A stretch of 64,000 nucleotides of DNA, taken from positions 124,001-188,000 of the forward strand of contig JANQPA010000100.1 of the NCBI GenBank assembly GCA_028285545.1, given 5' to 3'. The notes beneath the pieces were generated by a model, which was not told the DNA's origin, did no database searches, and saw only the letters and a program-made list of their open reading frames with translations. A program made the position numbers and the translations under genes. Positions 42,908-53,500 of this stretch are shown here, piece after piece. The first letter of the stretch is position 1; the number at the start of each line of letters is the position of its first letter. The DNA is from Saprospiraceae bacterium (GTDB taxonomy: Bacteria; Bacteroidota; Bacteroidia; Chitinophagales; Saprospiraceae).

Positions 42908-44302
42908 ATGTATGAATTAGACCAACAATATATCGAGAGGCTCGAAACTCTTGCCAGCGAAATTCAAGAATCAGAAGAACTTAATAAATACCTGGAAGAG
43001 GAGGAAGAAGAGGATTTTATTCGACTCAAAGAAATGTTTGAGCCCCGGATTGGTCTACTCTATGAAGAAGTAGCTTCTGAAAACCCCCTTCAATTAATTC
43101 CTCTTGAAGAATTATTATTAGAGCCTCTTTTTGAAGGACTCTTTTTACCTAGAATTCTTGGTTACTCCGTTCTCAGAGGTGAAGTGAATGATGATGTCAA
43201 ATATGTAAGGCCACAGGAGCATTTTAAGGAGATCCTTCTGGCCATTTGTAATTCTGCTAATTTCGATATTATCAAAAAAAGAATTGGTCAGTCCATACAG
43301 ATTGGTTTTGCCTTAAGTAGTGACATCTGGGTGACCAACCTCATCGCCAGCCTGGATAATAAACGCATCCGGTATTTCTTGCAGGGACAAAAACTGGAAA
43401 AATATAGACGTCCTAAAGAAAGAACAGCAGGATATTTAAGATACAAGCGCCAGTTTATTAATGAAAATTTTCAAACCGCTGAATTTCCGGACTCCGTTGG
43501 TGGATTGAAAGTATTGTCTTCTTCCCTTAAATCCTTTCTACTTTACAGGATTAGGAAAAACCTCAACAATAACAGTATTGTTGAACCGATGAAGCAGTTT
43601 TTGGAAAACAAAGATTTCCAAGGGAGCATTGAACACCTTCACCTAATGACCATTTATGGTTTCTTTTTTGAACTTAATGAAGAGGATCAGGCTCATGTTT
43701 CCGAAATTTTAAATAAAATACGTAAGCAGCAGGCTGAGTTTTCAGATCATTTCCTGAAATTCACCCTCGATTTGCATGCCAATCCTGAAATTGACCTCAC
43801 ACCTGAAGCAGATCTTAGAATGGGGAAATTGCTCAATCTTAAACAAAAAGATGAGCTCTCCGAATATTTTAAACTGCTTAATATCATTCACGAAGAGGGT
43901 TTTAATCAGGAGGAAGCTCAGGAAGCCGTAAAGGTCTTTTACATCCAGCATGAAGGACTCTCCACTATTAACGAATGCGTGCGGCAAACCATCTATCAAT
44001 ATTTCCGAAGATTCATCCTCAACCTTGATACGGAAGCCTATACCGACTTTTTTGAAATCACAAAATTATACCCTATTTATATGGGTATTTTTGCCAATCA
44101 AAAATTCAATCAGAATCTGAAGGAGCTTTCTATGCGATATGTCCGAAAACTTCTGAAAAGGTTTACGGATAAGAGAGGAAAGGATTACCAGGATATCAAA
44201 AAGTTTGTGTCCCGAACCTTTAAAGATTTTGAATTTCTTAAAGAGAAGGAAATTATCGAATTATTCAAAACACGTCGAAAAAAGAAAACACCGGCAAAAT
44301 AA
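42908..44302 (+). CDS. Orphan acidic helical protein
   Basis: A 464-residue cytosolic protein. It begins MYELDQQYIERLETLASEI with a run EEEEEED near residues 32-38, then helical segments (LEELLLEPLFEGLF, LSSSLKSFLLYRIRKNL, ETYDTDF-like tail) and ends in a basic KTRRKKKTPAK. No catalytic motif or family recognised. Perhaps a structural/regulatory protein of this lineage. It lies 20 bp behind the rpsP hairpin. Confidence 0.6.
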   Translation: MYELDQQYIERLETLASEIQESEELNKYLEEEEEEDFIRLKEMFEPRIGLLYEEVASENPLQLIPLEELLLEPLFEGLFLPRILGYSVLRGEVNDDVKYVRPQEHFKEILLAICNSANFDIIKKRIGQSIQIGFALSSDIWVTNLIASLDNKRIRYFLQGQKLEKYRRPKERTAGYLRYKRQFINENFQTAEFPDSVGGLKVLSSSLKSFLLYRIRKNLNNNSIVEPMKQFLENKDFQGSIEHLHLMTIYGFFFELNEEDQAHVSEILNKIRKQQAEFSDHFLKFTLDLHANPEIDLTPEADLRMGKLLNLKQKDELSEYFKLLNIIHEEGFNQEEAQEAVKVFYIQHEGLSTINECVRQTIYQYFRRFILNLDTEAYTDFFEITKLYPIYMGIFANQKFNQNLKELSMRYVRKLLKRFTDKRGKDYQDIKKFVSRTFKDFEFLKEKEIIELFKTRRKKKTPAK

Positions 44303-44446
44303 TTTTTTCTTGTCGATTTGCTTATTAATCCCGTAGAATTTGATTTTGCTTTCTCCTGAAAAAAAATCATCTTGTCTTTATAATTTGTAAAGGTAAGATT
44401 AGGATTATATCTTAATCACTAAACAGCAAATCGAAACGATCAAAGC

Positions 44447-45196
44447 ATGAAAGGAATTTTTGCAGGAGCCACCTCCTATATCAAAGCCTTTGAAATAATT
44501 GGCCGCTACAATTTATGGGCCTTTTTCCTGGCTCCGGCCCTGGTTAGCATTGTTCTTGGCATTGCCATTATTGGAACGGCTTATGGCATTTCCGGAAATA
44601 TCGGAGAATGGATAATCTCTCTTTACCCCTGGGAATGGGGTCGTGCTGTACTTGAAAAAATTGCTTCTGTCTTTGGTGCTATTTTTGTCATTGCCATTGG
44701 TTTGATCATTTTTAGACAGTTGGTAATTGCCCTGGCATCACCGTTTATGAGCCCAATGTCTGAAAAAATTGAAATGAGAATGTCTGGACTAAAACATGAA
44801 GTCCCTTTCAGTGCCTCTCAGTTTTTCAGCGATTTAGTCCGTGGCCTTACCATAGCTCTTCGCAACATCATACGGGAATTATTCTATACAATGGTCCTGT
44901 TTTTTTTAGGCTTAATTCCTATTTTCACCCCATTTACTTCTGTGCTAATTTTTCTAGTTCAGGCTTACTATGCCGGTTTTGGTAATATGGATTTCACCCT
45001 GGAGCGCCATTATAGGGTAAAGGGCAGTGTCCGATTTGTCAGAAAAAACTGGGGTCTGGCCCTCGGAAATGGTGCTGTATTTTTATTGCTCTTGCTAACT
45101 GGTATTGGATTTTTATTTGCCATACCCCTAGGAGCAGCTGCCGCCACCACAGAAACGGTTAAGCGTTTAGAAAAAGAAAATGCACTTGCTGCTTGA
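44447..45196 (+). CDS. EI24/CysZ-like membrane protein
   Basis: A 249-residue protein with four to five membrane segments and the EI24 family core: FRQLVIALASPFMSPMSEKIE, ALRNIIRELFYTMVLFFLGLIP and LVQAYYAGFGNMDFTLERHYR. Related E. coli CysZ imports sulfate; other EI24 members have unknown cargo. The region has no sulfate assimilation genes, so the transport role is open. Confidence 0.85.
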   Translation: MKGIFAGATSYIKAFEIIGRYNLWAFFLAPALVSIVLGIAIIGTAYGISGNIGEWIISLYPWEWGRAVLEKIASVFGAIFVIAIGLIIFRQLVIALASPFMSPMSEKIEMRMSGLKHEVPFSASQFFSDLVRGLTIALRNIIRELFYTMVLFFLGLIPIFTPFTSVLIFLVQAYYAGFGNMDFTLERHYRVKGSVRFVRKNWGLALGNGAVFLLLLLTGIGFLFAIPLGAAAATTETVKRLEKENALAA

Positions 45197-45250
45197 TAAA
45201 AATGCTTCCTTATTTTTATTATTGGATACACAATCTTTAAAGTTTTCTGC

Positions 45251-46393
45251 ATGAAAGCCAAGTTATTCTTTTTGTCTTTTCTATTAATCGCCATTTCTTG
45301 TCAATCAAAAAACAGCATCAATGAAAAGGGAGAATCCCAACAGGTGGAGGCCGTAGTGGGGACAAGAGTATATTCCTGGACGGATTCAAGCCGGATAGAT
45401 GCTTTTTATGGTGGATACCGGAGAGTCACTGTTCAGATTTGGTATCCTGCCCAACAAGCTAAATCTATGCGTAGAGCAGGCTATATTCCTGAGCTTGAAA
45501 GAATCCAGACTCACTTAAAACATTGGAGTGAAGAAGACATCCATTCAATAAAAAAACTTAGAACAAAAGCCTACCAAAATATTGGCATTTTCCCATCCCC
45601 TGAAGCTTACCCGATTTTGTTTTTTTCGCCATCCTTGGGCGGTCATCGCAATTATTATAATTTTTACGCAGAAGCAATGGTAAGAAAGGGATACGTAGTA
45701 GTAGGAGTCAATCATCAACATGAAAGTAATTATGTCCTTGGCTCCGATAACAACATAATTCCTCTCAACCACAAATTTCACGATAGTCTTAAAACCCTTC
45801 AGATTCCAGACCAAATTACTGCTGATGAGTATAGGGCTCAAAAATCTAATCGCCTTCAAGTACTAGGGAAGGACCTGATTTTTTGCATAAAAAAATTAGA
45901 GCAACTCAATCAAACGATTTTTAAAAACCTAATTGATTTTGAAAACATCGGGACCTGGGGGCATTCTATAGGAGGTGCTGCCGCCATCGCTGCGGCCAGA
46001 GTAGATCCCAGAATAAAAGCTGTTTTAAATATGGATGGGACTCCTCCTTCCGAAGCCTTAAAAAATGGAATCAATGCTCATTTTTTATTTCTTGAAGATT
46101 TAACAGATTATCGCAACCACCAGGGCTACAAAAAACAATTTGATCGCAGGAGTGATTTTTGTAAAAAAAACAGAGGCGATTCTTATCGAGTCTTACTGGC
46201 CAATATCAATCACAATAGTTTTACAGATTTGAACTATCATTTTGCAGGAAATGAAGAAGAGAAAGAGAGATCAAAAAAAACTTTAGATACCTGCTTAAAT
46301 TATATGGCTACTTTTTTCAAGCGCTATTTAAAAGGTGAAGACGGGGAAATTGAGGCGGTTATTTCTGAGGAAGTGGAGGTTTTTAAGTATTAG
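45251..46393 (+). CDS. PAF-acetylhydrolase-like alpha/beta hydrolase lipoprotein
   Basis: A 380-residue lipoprotein (lipobox AISC, C17). The fold is that of plasma PAF acetylhydrolase: YPILFFSPSLGGHRNYYNFYAE oxyanion region, nucleophile elbow GHSIGG at 237-242 (S239), then AVLNMDG and a C-terminal His near INHNSFTDL. Probably releases short acyl groups from lipids or esters at the cell surface. It lies 55 bp behind the EI24 gene, possibly co-transcribed, and ends at a bidirectional hairpin. Confidence 0.88.
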   Translation: MKAKLFFLSFLLIAISCQSKNSINEKGESQQVEAVVGTRVYSWTDSSRIDAFYGGYRRVTVQIWYPAQQAKSMRRAGYIPELERIQTHLKHWSEEDIHSIKKLRTKAYQNIGIFPSPEAYPILFFSPSLGGHRNYYNFYAEAMVRKGYVVVGVNHQHESNYVLGSDNNIIPLNHKFHDSLKTLQIPDQITADEYRAQKSNRLQVLGKDLIFCIKKLEQLNQTIFKNLIDFENIGTWGHSIGGAAAIAAARVDPRIKAVLNMDGTPPSEALKNGINAHFLFLEDLTDYRNHQGYKKQFDRRSDFCKKNRGDSYRVLLANINHNSFTDLNYHFAGNEEEKERSKKTLDTCLNYMATFFKRYLKGEDGEIEAVISEEVEVFKY

Positions 46394-46498
46394 ATGTGTT
46401 TATGTGCTCACGTGTTCAAGTATTCACGCCTGTCTACCGACAGTTAGATGTTCACGTTTTGGGCTTGCAAAATTTGGGGTAAAGGTGTTTATTATAGC

Positions 46499-46539
46499 TT
46501 TTTGGCACGCAGCTACCTTCGGTCGCTGCGTGCCAAAAA
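46499..46539. terminator. Bidirectional 15-bp hairpin between convergent genes
   Basis: TTTTTGGCACGCAGC and GCTGCGTGCCAAAAA are perfect complements around an ACC-TTC-GGT inner stem. It separates the PAF-AH-like gene from the zinc-ribbon lipoprotein gene and has T-runs on both sides, as a shared terminator should. Upstream, 46394-46498 holds no gene. Confidence 0.88.
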
Positions 46540-46603
46540 AGGTGTTAAATAGGAGTAGTCCCTTAAACCTTGTAAAACTTAACACAGTACAAGGAACTAA
46601 ATA

Positions 46604-47329
46604 TTAATTATGATATGCTTGATTATGAACTAAGGTAGTACCACAAGAAGCACATGCTATCGCTGAAGCTGCACCACCAGCATGTCCTTTTGGACAAATA
46701 TAGTGATATACACCTTTAGAGTTTGTAGCAGTACCAGGGCTATTAGGTACATTAATTCGAGGTTGAGTCTGCTGTCCGGATTGAATAATTGGACTGATAG
46801 GTGTAGAAGCACCTGGTGTAGTGGTTATACTAGGCGTTGCAGGAGTACCAGTGTTATGATAAGCCTGGTTATGAGCCAATGTTGCACCACAAGTAGCACA
46901 AGCACCAGCTGCTCCGGCTCCATCATGGCCATTAGGGCAGGTATAATGCCATTCTCCTGCTGCATTTCTTGCTGGAGAAGCAGGTGGTGTTTGAGGTGTT
47001 GTAGTTGGGGTATTTATATTGGGATTATTACTAGGAAGATTGTGCCAAGCCTGGTTATGAGCCAATGTTGCTCCACAGGTGGCACAGACCCCAGCAGAAG
47101 CTGATCCATCATGGCCATTAGGGCAGGTATAATGAAAAACAGTACCAGTACTAGAATTATTTCCATCTACAGTTGGTAAATTAGAATTGGTATTGGTATT
47201 TATTGGAGGTGCGGGTTGGTTAGTTGGAGGAATAACCTGCTGAGGTGCACTCGGTGGCGTCTTATCATTCGAACAAGCCAAAATAAAGATGAAAAGCGTG
47301 GCTATAAGAAAAGTTGATGTCCATTTCAT
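46604..47329 (-). CDS. Lipoprotein with three zinc-ribbon-like repeats
   Basis: A 241-residue lipoprotein (lipobox ILAC, C19). After a Pro/Thr/Asn-rich linker come three near-identical motifs at 66-97, 128-159 and 208-241: (F/W/Y)HY(T/I)CPxGH, a Gly/Ala-rich stretch, then C-A-x-C-G-x-T-L and HNQAxHN. Metal ligands would be C69/H73/C82/C85, C131/H135/C144/C147 and C212/H216/C226/C229, plus the terminal His residues. The layout recalls heavy-metal-binding domains (YTCPMHP...CPxCGMxL) of efflux systems, but with altered residues. Linkers between repeats are Pro/Thr-rich and likely flexible. Confidence 0.8.
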   Translation of the reverse strand: MKWTSTFLIATLFIFILACSNDKTPPSAPQQVIPPTNQPAPPINTNTNSNLPTVDGNNSSTGTVFHYTCPNGHDGSASAGVCATCGATLAHNQAWHNLPSNNPNINTPTTTPQTPPASPARNAAGEWHYTCPNGHDGAGAAGACATCGATLAHNQAYHNTGTPATPSITTTPGASTPISPIIQSGQQTQPRINVPNSPGTATNSKGVYHYICPKGHAGGAASAIACASCGTTLVHNQAYHN

Positions 47330-47579
47330 GATTTTATTTTTTGTACTTAATTATTTAAATATACGTTATTTGCAGATCATTGTTGCCAACAGTGTCGTCA
47401 AGAAAATTGATTAGGGCAAATCTACAAGATCTTTTTATTCCATAAAGTCCGCAAATTTAAAGTTTATTTTTTTATTTCTCATTTATGTGTCTTATTAATC
47501 TGTTTAACAGCTGAATAACAACTTTTTCATATCTACTCTTAATTTTCTATACCTTGCAATTTTTTATAACTCTATTACA

Positions 47580-47813
47580 ATGGATGGCAATAAAAGAAGT
47601 AATGTTAAAATTGGTCAATTGGTAAATGTAGTGCTCAAAAAAGACCAAAGGACGGGCGAATTAACGGAAGGATTTGTCAAAAGAATATTAACCAAATCCT
47701 CTCATCATCCTCATGGAATTAAAGTTATGTTAGATGATGGTCAGGTAGGACGGGTACAGGAAATAATTGAAGAGGATATAGATTTTGATATAGATATTGA
47801 TTTAGATTTTTAA
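47580..47813 (+). CDS. YwbE family protein
   Basis: A 77-residue protein: MDGNKRSNVKIGQLVNVVLKKDQRTGELTEGFVKRILTKSSHHPHGIKVMLDDGQVGRVQEI is the conserved YwbE/DUF2196 core, a small beta-barrel of unknown function that may bind nucleic acids. The C-terminus adds an unusual run of Asp/Ile (EEDIDFDIDIDLDF). Start ATG at 47580. The GNAT gene follows by 11 bp, so the two probably form an operon. Confidence 0.9.
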   Translation: MDGNKRSNVKIGQLVNVVLKKDQRTGELTEGFVKRILTKSSHHPHGIKVMLDDGQVGRVQEIIEEDIDFDIDIDLDF

Positions 47814-47824
47814 ATCCTTTAGTT

Positions 47825-48319
47825 ATGAACACCCAAAGGTTAAAATTAATCCCTTTTGAAATTCAGCAGGTTCAAGAATTACATCATATTTTCACTCAGC
47901 CATATGTGCGTAAATACCTTTGGGATGATCAAACCATCTCAATGGATCAGACTCAGGAAATCCTGGAGACTAATAAAAAATACTTTGAAGAATCTTCCTG
48001 GGGTTTGTGGCAAATTCGCTTACTAAAGGATAATAGTCTGATTGGTTTTGTAGGTCTTTGGCCCTTTTTTGAAGAAACTCAGCCCCAATTGCTTTATGGC
48101 CTTTTACCTGAGTATTCAAAATTCGGTTATGCTACCGAGGCTTCTCGGTGTATTCTGAATTACGCAAAAAAAGATTTAGGATACTCCTATCTCCTTGGAG
48201 CTACCGACAAACCTCACCTTAATTCCCAAAAAGTCATGGAAAGACTAGGGATGAGCTATTTAGAAGAACGCATTGAAAATGGAAAATCAACCTTGTTTTT
48301 TAAAATCATCTTCCATTAA
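47825..48319 (+). CDS. GNAT N-acetyltransferase (RimJ/RimL-like)
   Basis: A 164-residue GCN5-fold acetyltransferase. MNTQRLKLIPFE opens the RimJ-type domain, followed by WQIRLLKDNSLIGFVGLWPF, the acetyl-CoA region (LLPEYSKFGYATEASRCILNYA) and the usual NxxSxKVMERLGM end. Acyl acceptor unknown; such enzymes acetylate N-termini, antibiotics or small amines. Overlaps the orphan sequence after it by none; it converges with DUF5916. Confidence 0.88.
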   Translation: MNTQRLKLIPFEIQQVQELHHIFTQPYVRKYLWDDQTISMDQTQEILETNKKYFEESSWGLWQIRLLKDNSLIGFVGLWPFFEETQPQLLYGLLPEYSKFGYATEASRCILNYAKKDLGYSYLLGATDKPHLNSQKVMERLGMSYLEERIENGKSTLFFKIIFH

Positions 48320-48338
48320 ATCTAGAAGCAGATTGCCT

Positions 48339-50558
48339 TCAATTTGTCGCTCTTGCCTGAGGAGGGAGTATAATATAGGTAAGCTTTCCGATTATTTGAT
48401 TTCTATTAATAGATGGATCTATAAAGTCATTTTTAGAATTATTAAATATCAAATACAAGAAAGACAATGGTTTAAATTCCCATGAGAATCGGACATTCCA
48501 ATTCCTAAATTTGTTTAGAAAGCTCTCTGATTCAATCCTGTCAAATTGATATTGGGAGAATGCCTGGAAATGCACCCTGGGATTTAGGGCTAATCTCAAT
48601 TCTGGTGTTAGCAAACTACGATTAAGGTTCTTTTTTGCAATGCCTAGCTCCTTGACTCTATTTAACTCATAACTTAAAGTAAAAAAGGTTTGAGAAATAG
48701 GAGCTAAAGTTAGCCCTGCCGAAAAAGAATTTAAATTTCCGTCATAGAAACCTCCCCATGAATAACTTGTTTTCCAGGAAATTTTGTTGGAACTATCGGA
48801 ATTATATTCTACAACATTTCGAGTGAAATTATATTCTCCAGGCTCAATAGCAACACCAAGTGGATAAAAATTATTGTTTAGTCTTTGAAAATTTGGTCTG
48901 ACAGAAAAGGAAAAAGAGGAGCCATCTTGAAAGGTTATAAAGAATGGATAGATGCTCCAGATCCTTTCTAATTCGAGGCCTTGATCTGCACTAAGTATAG
49001 AGGTAAAAAAAACAGCTGGTTCGTATGATCGGATAAATTGAGGTAACCAATTAGGTCTCAATAGGTAAATAAAGCCTGGATTAATATTAAAATAATTACT
49101 CCTTGCCAAAAACCCCACTTCTGGGTTGTAATCTCTACCAACGTAATCAAAAATTAAGAAGGAGAAAATATCGTTTGAATTGTAGGTGAGCCTGGTAGCT
49201 GCAGCATAACCATCGCCCCCCCTACCCTCTGTTTCAGATTTGCTTATGGTGAAGTTTAAGGACAAGGGGTCATTAAACCGGATAAACCCATCCATAGAGC
49301 CAGTATAATTGTAAGCACTTGCGAGGGAATCAGTCCCTCCTTTTAGAGCAGCTGTTAGTAATCCTCCTATTCGATTTTGTTTGCCAAAATTGCTTGAATA
49401 CCTTGCCACCGCAAATGTTGTAGCCGGATTTCTTAAGTTTCCACTTTGCCTTATTACCATTCCCCCAATACTCTTATTAATATCTCTATGGGTCATCCTG
49501 AGACCTAAGTTAATTGGAATTGGATTTCCGGAGGCATCCAAGCCAATACTTCGACTAAAAAAAGGTTGGATGGCTCTTTGGTTGCTTACAGTAAATAAGC
49601 TGCCATTTTCTAAAAAGAATTGTCTGCGTTCTGGAAAAAAGACCGAAAAACGAGAAGTATTAACTACATTTCTATCTACTTCAGCTTGAGCAAAATCGGT
49701 ATTTACTGTAAAATCCAAAACAGTATTCGGCCCTATCGCCCATTTTAATTCCCCGCCAAACTCTACCTTTGACACGTCAAATAATTTTTCATTATTTTCT
49801 TCACTATTTTTTGTTGTGATTAAAGAGTAAGGCTGGGTTTGAATATTTGTAGACGGCGGTGGTGGATTCAATTCTTTTAATAAGCCGGCATAGTCCATTC
49901 TTGTAACGGAAAATGCTCTTGGCACTGGCGACCAAACTGAGAGTTCATTTGTTCTCCTGGCCAACCTGTAAAAGTTAACCCCCCATTCCTTTTGTCCATT
50001 GGGATATCTTAAAGAAGACCAGGGAATTTCAATTTCTGCACTCCAGCCCCAATTATGTAGCTTAGTACGTAAATTCCAAATCGTATTCCAGTCTATATTT
50101 TCATTATTCCCATCTGTGACCAGTAAATCTCTTTGTGCTCCATATGGATTTATTTCAAAAGTCTGGCTATTTCTTTGATCTAAAAATGGGTCAAAAGTTA
50201 TCCCAAAGATGTCCTGATTTTTTGAATCAAAATCCCTTCTTAGATTGGGGACACGGATTCCCTTTCTCCCAAGACTATCCAGGCACTGTACCCCGATGAA
50301 TATTTTTTTATCATTGTAGATGATCTTTACTATGGTTTTGAATTTGGCCTCTTTTCCTTGTTGAGGCTCTACCTGTACAAAAGATTTTACGCCCTCTCGA
50401 TTTTCCCAAAATAATTCATCTAAAATTCCGTCCAGTTTGATTTGATCATCTATTTCATAAGCGCTTAGACTTCTTTTAATTTCCGATGGAGGGAATATTT
50501 TCTGACCAAAAGAACATACTGATAATAAAAGGCAAATAATTGTGGTGGGAAATTTCAT
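48339..50558 (-). CDS. DUF5916 / CBM9-like beta-barrel protein
   Basis: A 739-residue exported protein. Signal peptide ending SFGQ, then a CBM9-like domain (DDQIKLDGILDELFWE, DKKIFIGVQCLDS, DGNNENIDWNTIWNL, WSAEIEIPWSSLRYP, GVNFYRLARR) and a long C-terminal outer-membrane-barrel-like part of alternating aromatic strands (FFPERRQFFLENG, FFSRSIGLD, FSWEFKPLSFLYLIFN). The family is typical of Bacteroidetes. It is separated by 6 bp from the upstream ABC permease/peptidase gene, so it is part of that operon and may serve peptide or substrate handling. Confidence 0.88.
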   Translation of the reverse strand: MKFPTTIICLLLSVCSFGQKIFPPSEIKRSLSAYEIDDQIKLDGILDELFWENREGVKSFVQVEPQQGKEAKFKTIVKIIYNDKKIFIGVQCLDSLGRKGIRVPNLRRDFDSKNQDIFGITFDPFLDQRNSQTFEINPYGAQRDLLVTDGNNENIDWNTIWNLRTKLHNWGWSAEIEIPWSSLRYPNGQKEWGVNFYRLARRTNELSVWSPVPRAFSVTRMDYAGLLKELNPPPPSTNIQTQPYSLITTKNSEENNEKLFDVSKVEFGGELKWAIGPNTVLDFTVNTDFAQAEVDRNVVNTSRFSVFFPERRQFFLENGSLFTVSNQRAIQPFFSRSIGLDASGNPIPINLGLRMTHRDINKSIGGMVIRQSGNLRNPATTFAVARYSSNFGKQNRIGGLLTAALKGGTDSLASAYNYTGSMDGFIRFNDPLSLNFTISKSETEGRGGDGYAAATRLTYNSNDIFSFLIFDYVGRDYNPEVGFLARSNYFNINPGFIYLLRPNWLPQFIRSYEPAVFFTSILSADQGLELERIWSIYPFFITFQDGSSFSFSVRPNFQRLNNNFYPLGVAIEPGEYNFTRNVVEYNSDSSNKISWKTSYSWGGFYDGNLNSFSAGLTLAPISQTFFTLSYELNRVKELGIAKKNLNRSLLTPELRLALNPRVHFQAFSQYQFDRIESESFLNKFRNWNVRFSWEFKPLSFLYLIFNNSKNDFIDPSINRNQIIGKLTYIILPPQARATN

Positions 50559-50564
50559 ATCACA

Positions 50565-53500
50565 TTAATTAATCGCTACTGTGTTATCAGATGGGGTTCT
50601 ATCAATAAGTTTATGATATGGATCAATTCCTACAGAAGAGGGCAACATATTTACTTTTATTCTAAGGGTACTTGTTTTCTCCTTAAAATGATGTTTTTGG
50701 AGATAAATAAGCTTTTCTTTTCCGGTCGATTCTTTTGTAAAAACTCCAACATCGATCCAATCATTCATCATTATATCCCTGGTATTTCCAATACTATCTG
50801 CTTCGATTTTCTGTGTATTAATTTGGATATCCACCAAATATTCATGCTCTGATTTTTTTATAAAGGAGGATTCAATCACCCGATTTTCATATAAAATAAT
50901 CCGTTCAAAAAAGTCGGTAATAACATTTTGCAAACTATCAGGAGTTTCTTCTCTTAGGTATTCTAAAAGGTCAGTTGTAGTGACGTAACGTCCATGACTT
51001 TCAAAAGACTTCCAATCCCTTAGCAGGTGCCTGAGTACCCGATTAACATGGTCTTCTCCAATATAATCTTGAAGTGCATACATAATATTAGCACCCTTCC
51101 CGTAATGTATATATTGTTGATTTTCGACTTGAGCTAATGGCATTTCCCTTTTTTGCTCTGTAGTCCTTCCTCTTAAGTAGCGATTTAGTTCTTGTTTTAA
51201 ATATTTCTTGACCTGCTCTTCCGAGTATTTTTGTTTCATCACCATCAAAGCTGAATATTGGGAAAGAGTTTCAGAAAATACAGAGCTGCCTTGAACATTG
51301 GCACCCTGCAATTGGTGGCCCCACCATTGATGGGCCATTTCGTGGGCAGTTACAAAATAAGGTACATCTACATTTTCATCCTTTTCTACTTTTGTCATAA
51401 AACCAATTCCTTCAGAAAAGGGAACCGTATTAGCAAAGGATTGGGCATTTGAGGTATATCTAGGATATTCAAGAATCCGCATTTGTTTGTACTGATAGGG
51501 TCCGAAATTCTCGGAAAAATAAGTCAAAGCGTTTTTCATTCCTTGCATCATACTTTCCAGATTATATTCGTGGCCTTTATGGTAATAGATCTCCAAATCA
51601 ACTTCCTTCTTACCTTCTCCATGGGGGAGAACGATCTGATCTTTCAGCACTTCATACCGGGCTGATACAATACTAAAAAAGGGAATCATAGGTTGATCCA
51701 TCTTATAATGGAAATACCTTCTCTCGTCTTCTACCCAGGAATTTTGAAGATAGCCAGGTGCCACTGCAATTTGATCCGCGGTTGTTCCTATGGTAATGTC
51801 GAAACCTGTACCATGGGAATCATCACTTACGAAATTTATTCCCAGGCAACAAGAATCCTCTCGTGACTTCATTCGATTCTTAGGTGGCAAGCCATTCTTT
51901 TTCCTGCTATTATCTGAAGTCAATTCCAGGGCCTCAGAATAGCCTAAGGATGGAAATTCCATATTATTTAAAAAGGTGCCATTATAAACAACAGAAGTAC
52001 TTGCAATATTAGGATCTTCCTTGAATCCGCGAGTAATGTATTCCATTTGGAAATGGAGCTCCATAGAGTCTCCAGATAATAGTGGTTTTTTTAGTTGATA
52101 TACATAATATCTGAATGGTTCATAATTTTCCTTGATAGCTGCGGGTTGGTTAAAAGTTACCTCTCTAAAGTAAAGATCATCATCCTGTCCCAACTGTACG
52201 TGTATATCTTGTATTGGCTCCGACTCATAATTCTTAAGTACATAAGTCCCTTTTACAGTATAATCGCGAGTTTCGGGATAGATTTCCATTTTCAACTTAG
52301 TATCGACGATCTTAGGCTGTTTTATGAACTCATATTTTTTTAATTTTTTTTCATAAGTCGCCTGATATGCAGCCATTTCAACGGTACTCTTAAAGGTATT
52401 CAGTATATTGGTGTTATAGAAAATATAGAATCCAGATAGTCCAAAAAGCATCAAAGAACAGATACTAAGAATAATTAAATGAGGGTTAAGCCTTGACTTC
52501 CATGCTTTCCATCTCTGTTTGATACCAGATTCCGTTCCGCGAACAACCAGGGCAACGGAAAGAGGGAAAAGAAATGAAATAAAAGTTAGCCAATAGATAT
52601 CAAACCATAGAAAACTTCTAACAAAATGGCCAAAGCCATTCATATCAGAATAAATTCCAAGATTACCTCCACCAAATTGGAATAAATTGTGTTGTAGGCC
52701 CAATTCATCGAGAACTCCCATGACAATAAAAAAGAGAATCATAAGTGCATGGCCTAAAAATTTTTTATTTACCAGCACTTGAATGAAAAAAGCCATTGCA
52801 GAAAACAGAACTAATAGCGACAAGGTCTCGCTGAAGAGAATTCCAAAGTAGACCAACAAATCGAATTTATAATAGCCCAGAATAGCCTGAATAATCACAC
52901 CAAAAGCAATTAAAGACAATAGGGTGACAACAAAAACCATTATCAAACCCAAAAATTTGCTAAAAAGATGCACAAAATCAGATACTGGTAAAGAACCTTG
53001 GATAAAGTCCATATTTACATCCCTTTCCCTCCATACCAACTCTCCAACATAAAAAACCAAAATGATGACAAAAAATATGGTAAAATCCCCAGTGATCAAC
53101 TCTAACATCAAATAGGTGGTTGGATATGAGGAGGAGCCAAATACCTGACCGATAGAAAATGAATTTACTACCATAAGCAAAAAGCCAAATCCAGTGATGG
53201 ACCAAAATGGAATTCCTCTTAGAATGTATTTAAAATAGAAGTTTGACAGTTTGGCAAGCTGAATTAAATAAGTACGGGGTCCAAAATGAGTAGCTATCCT
53301 GGGAACAGATATTGTAAAGTCTGAAGTCCCATAATCTTTAACCTCATATGGCTTAATAATAGAAGATTTGACTATAGCAAAATTAAAGTTTCGATAGCCA
53401 ATTACCATGGTAATTAGCCCAACGCCAAGCCACAAAGCCCGATTCCAAAATACCATCCCTTTAAATGCAATATTCATTGTATTTTGCTCTGCTACTGTCC

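Noticed and set aside
46335-46607. 90-codon plus-strand ORF across the hairpin
   Set aside because: Covers the end of the PAF-AH-like gene and the terminator; no family or start signal.
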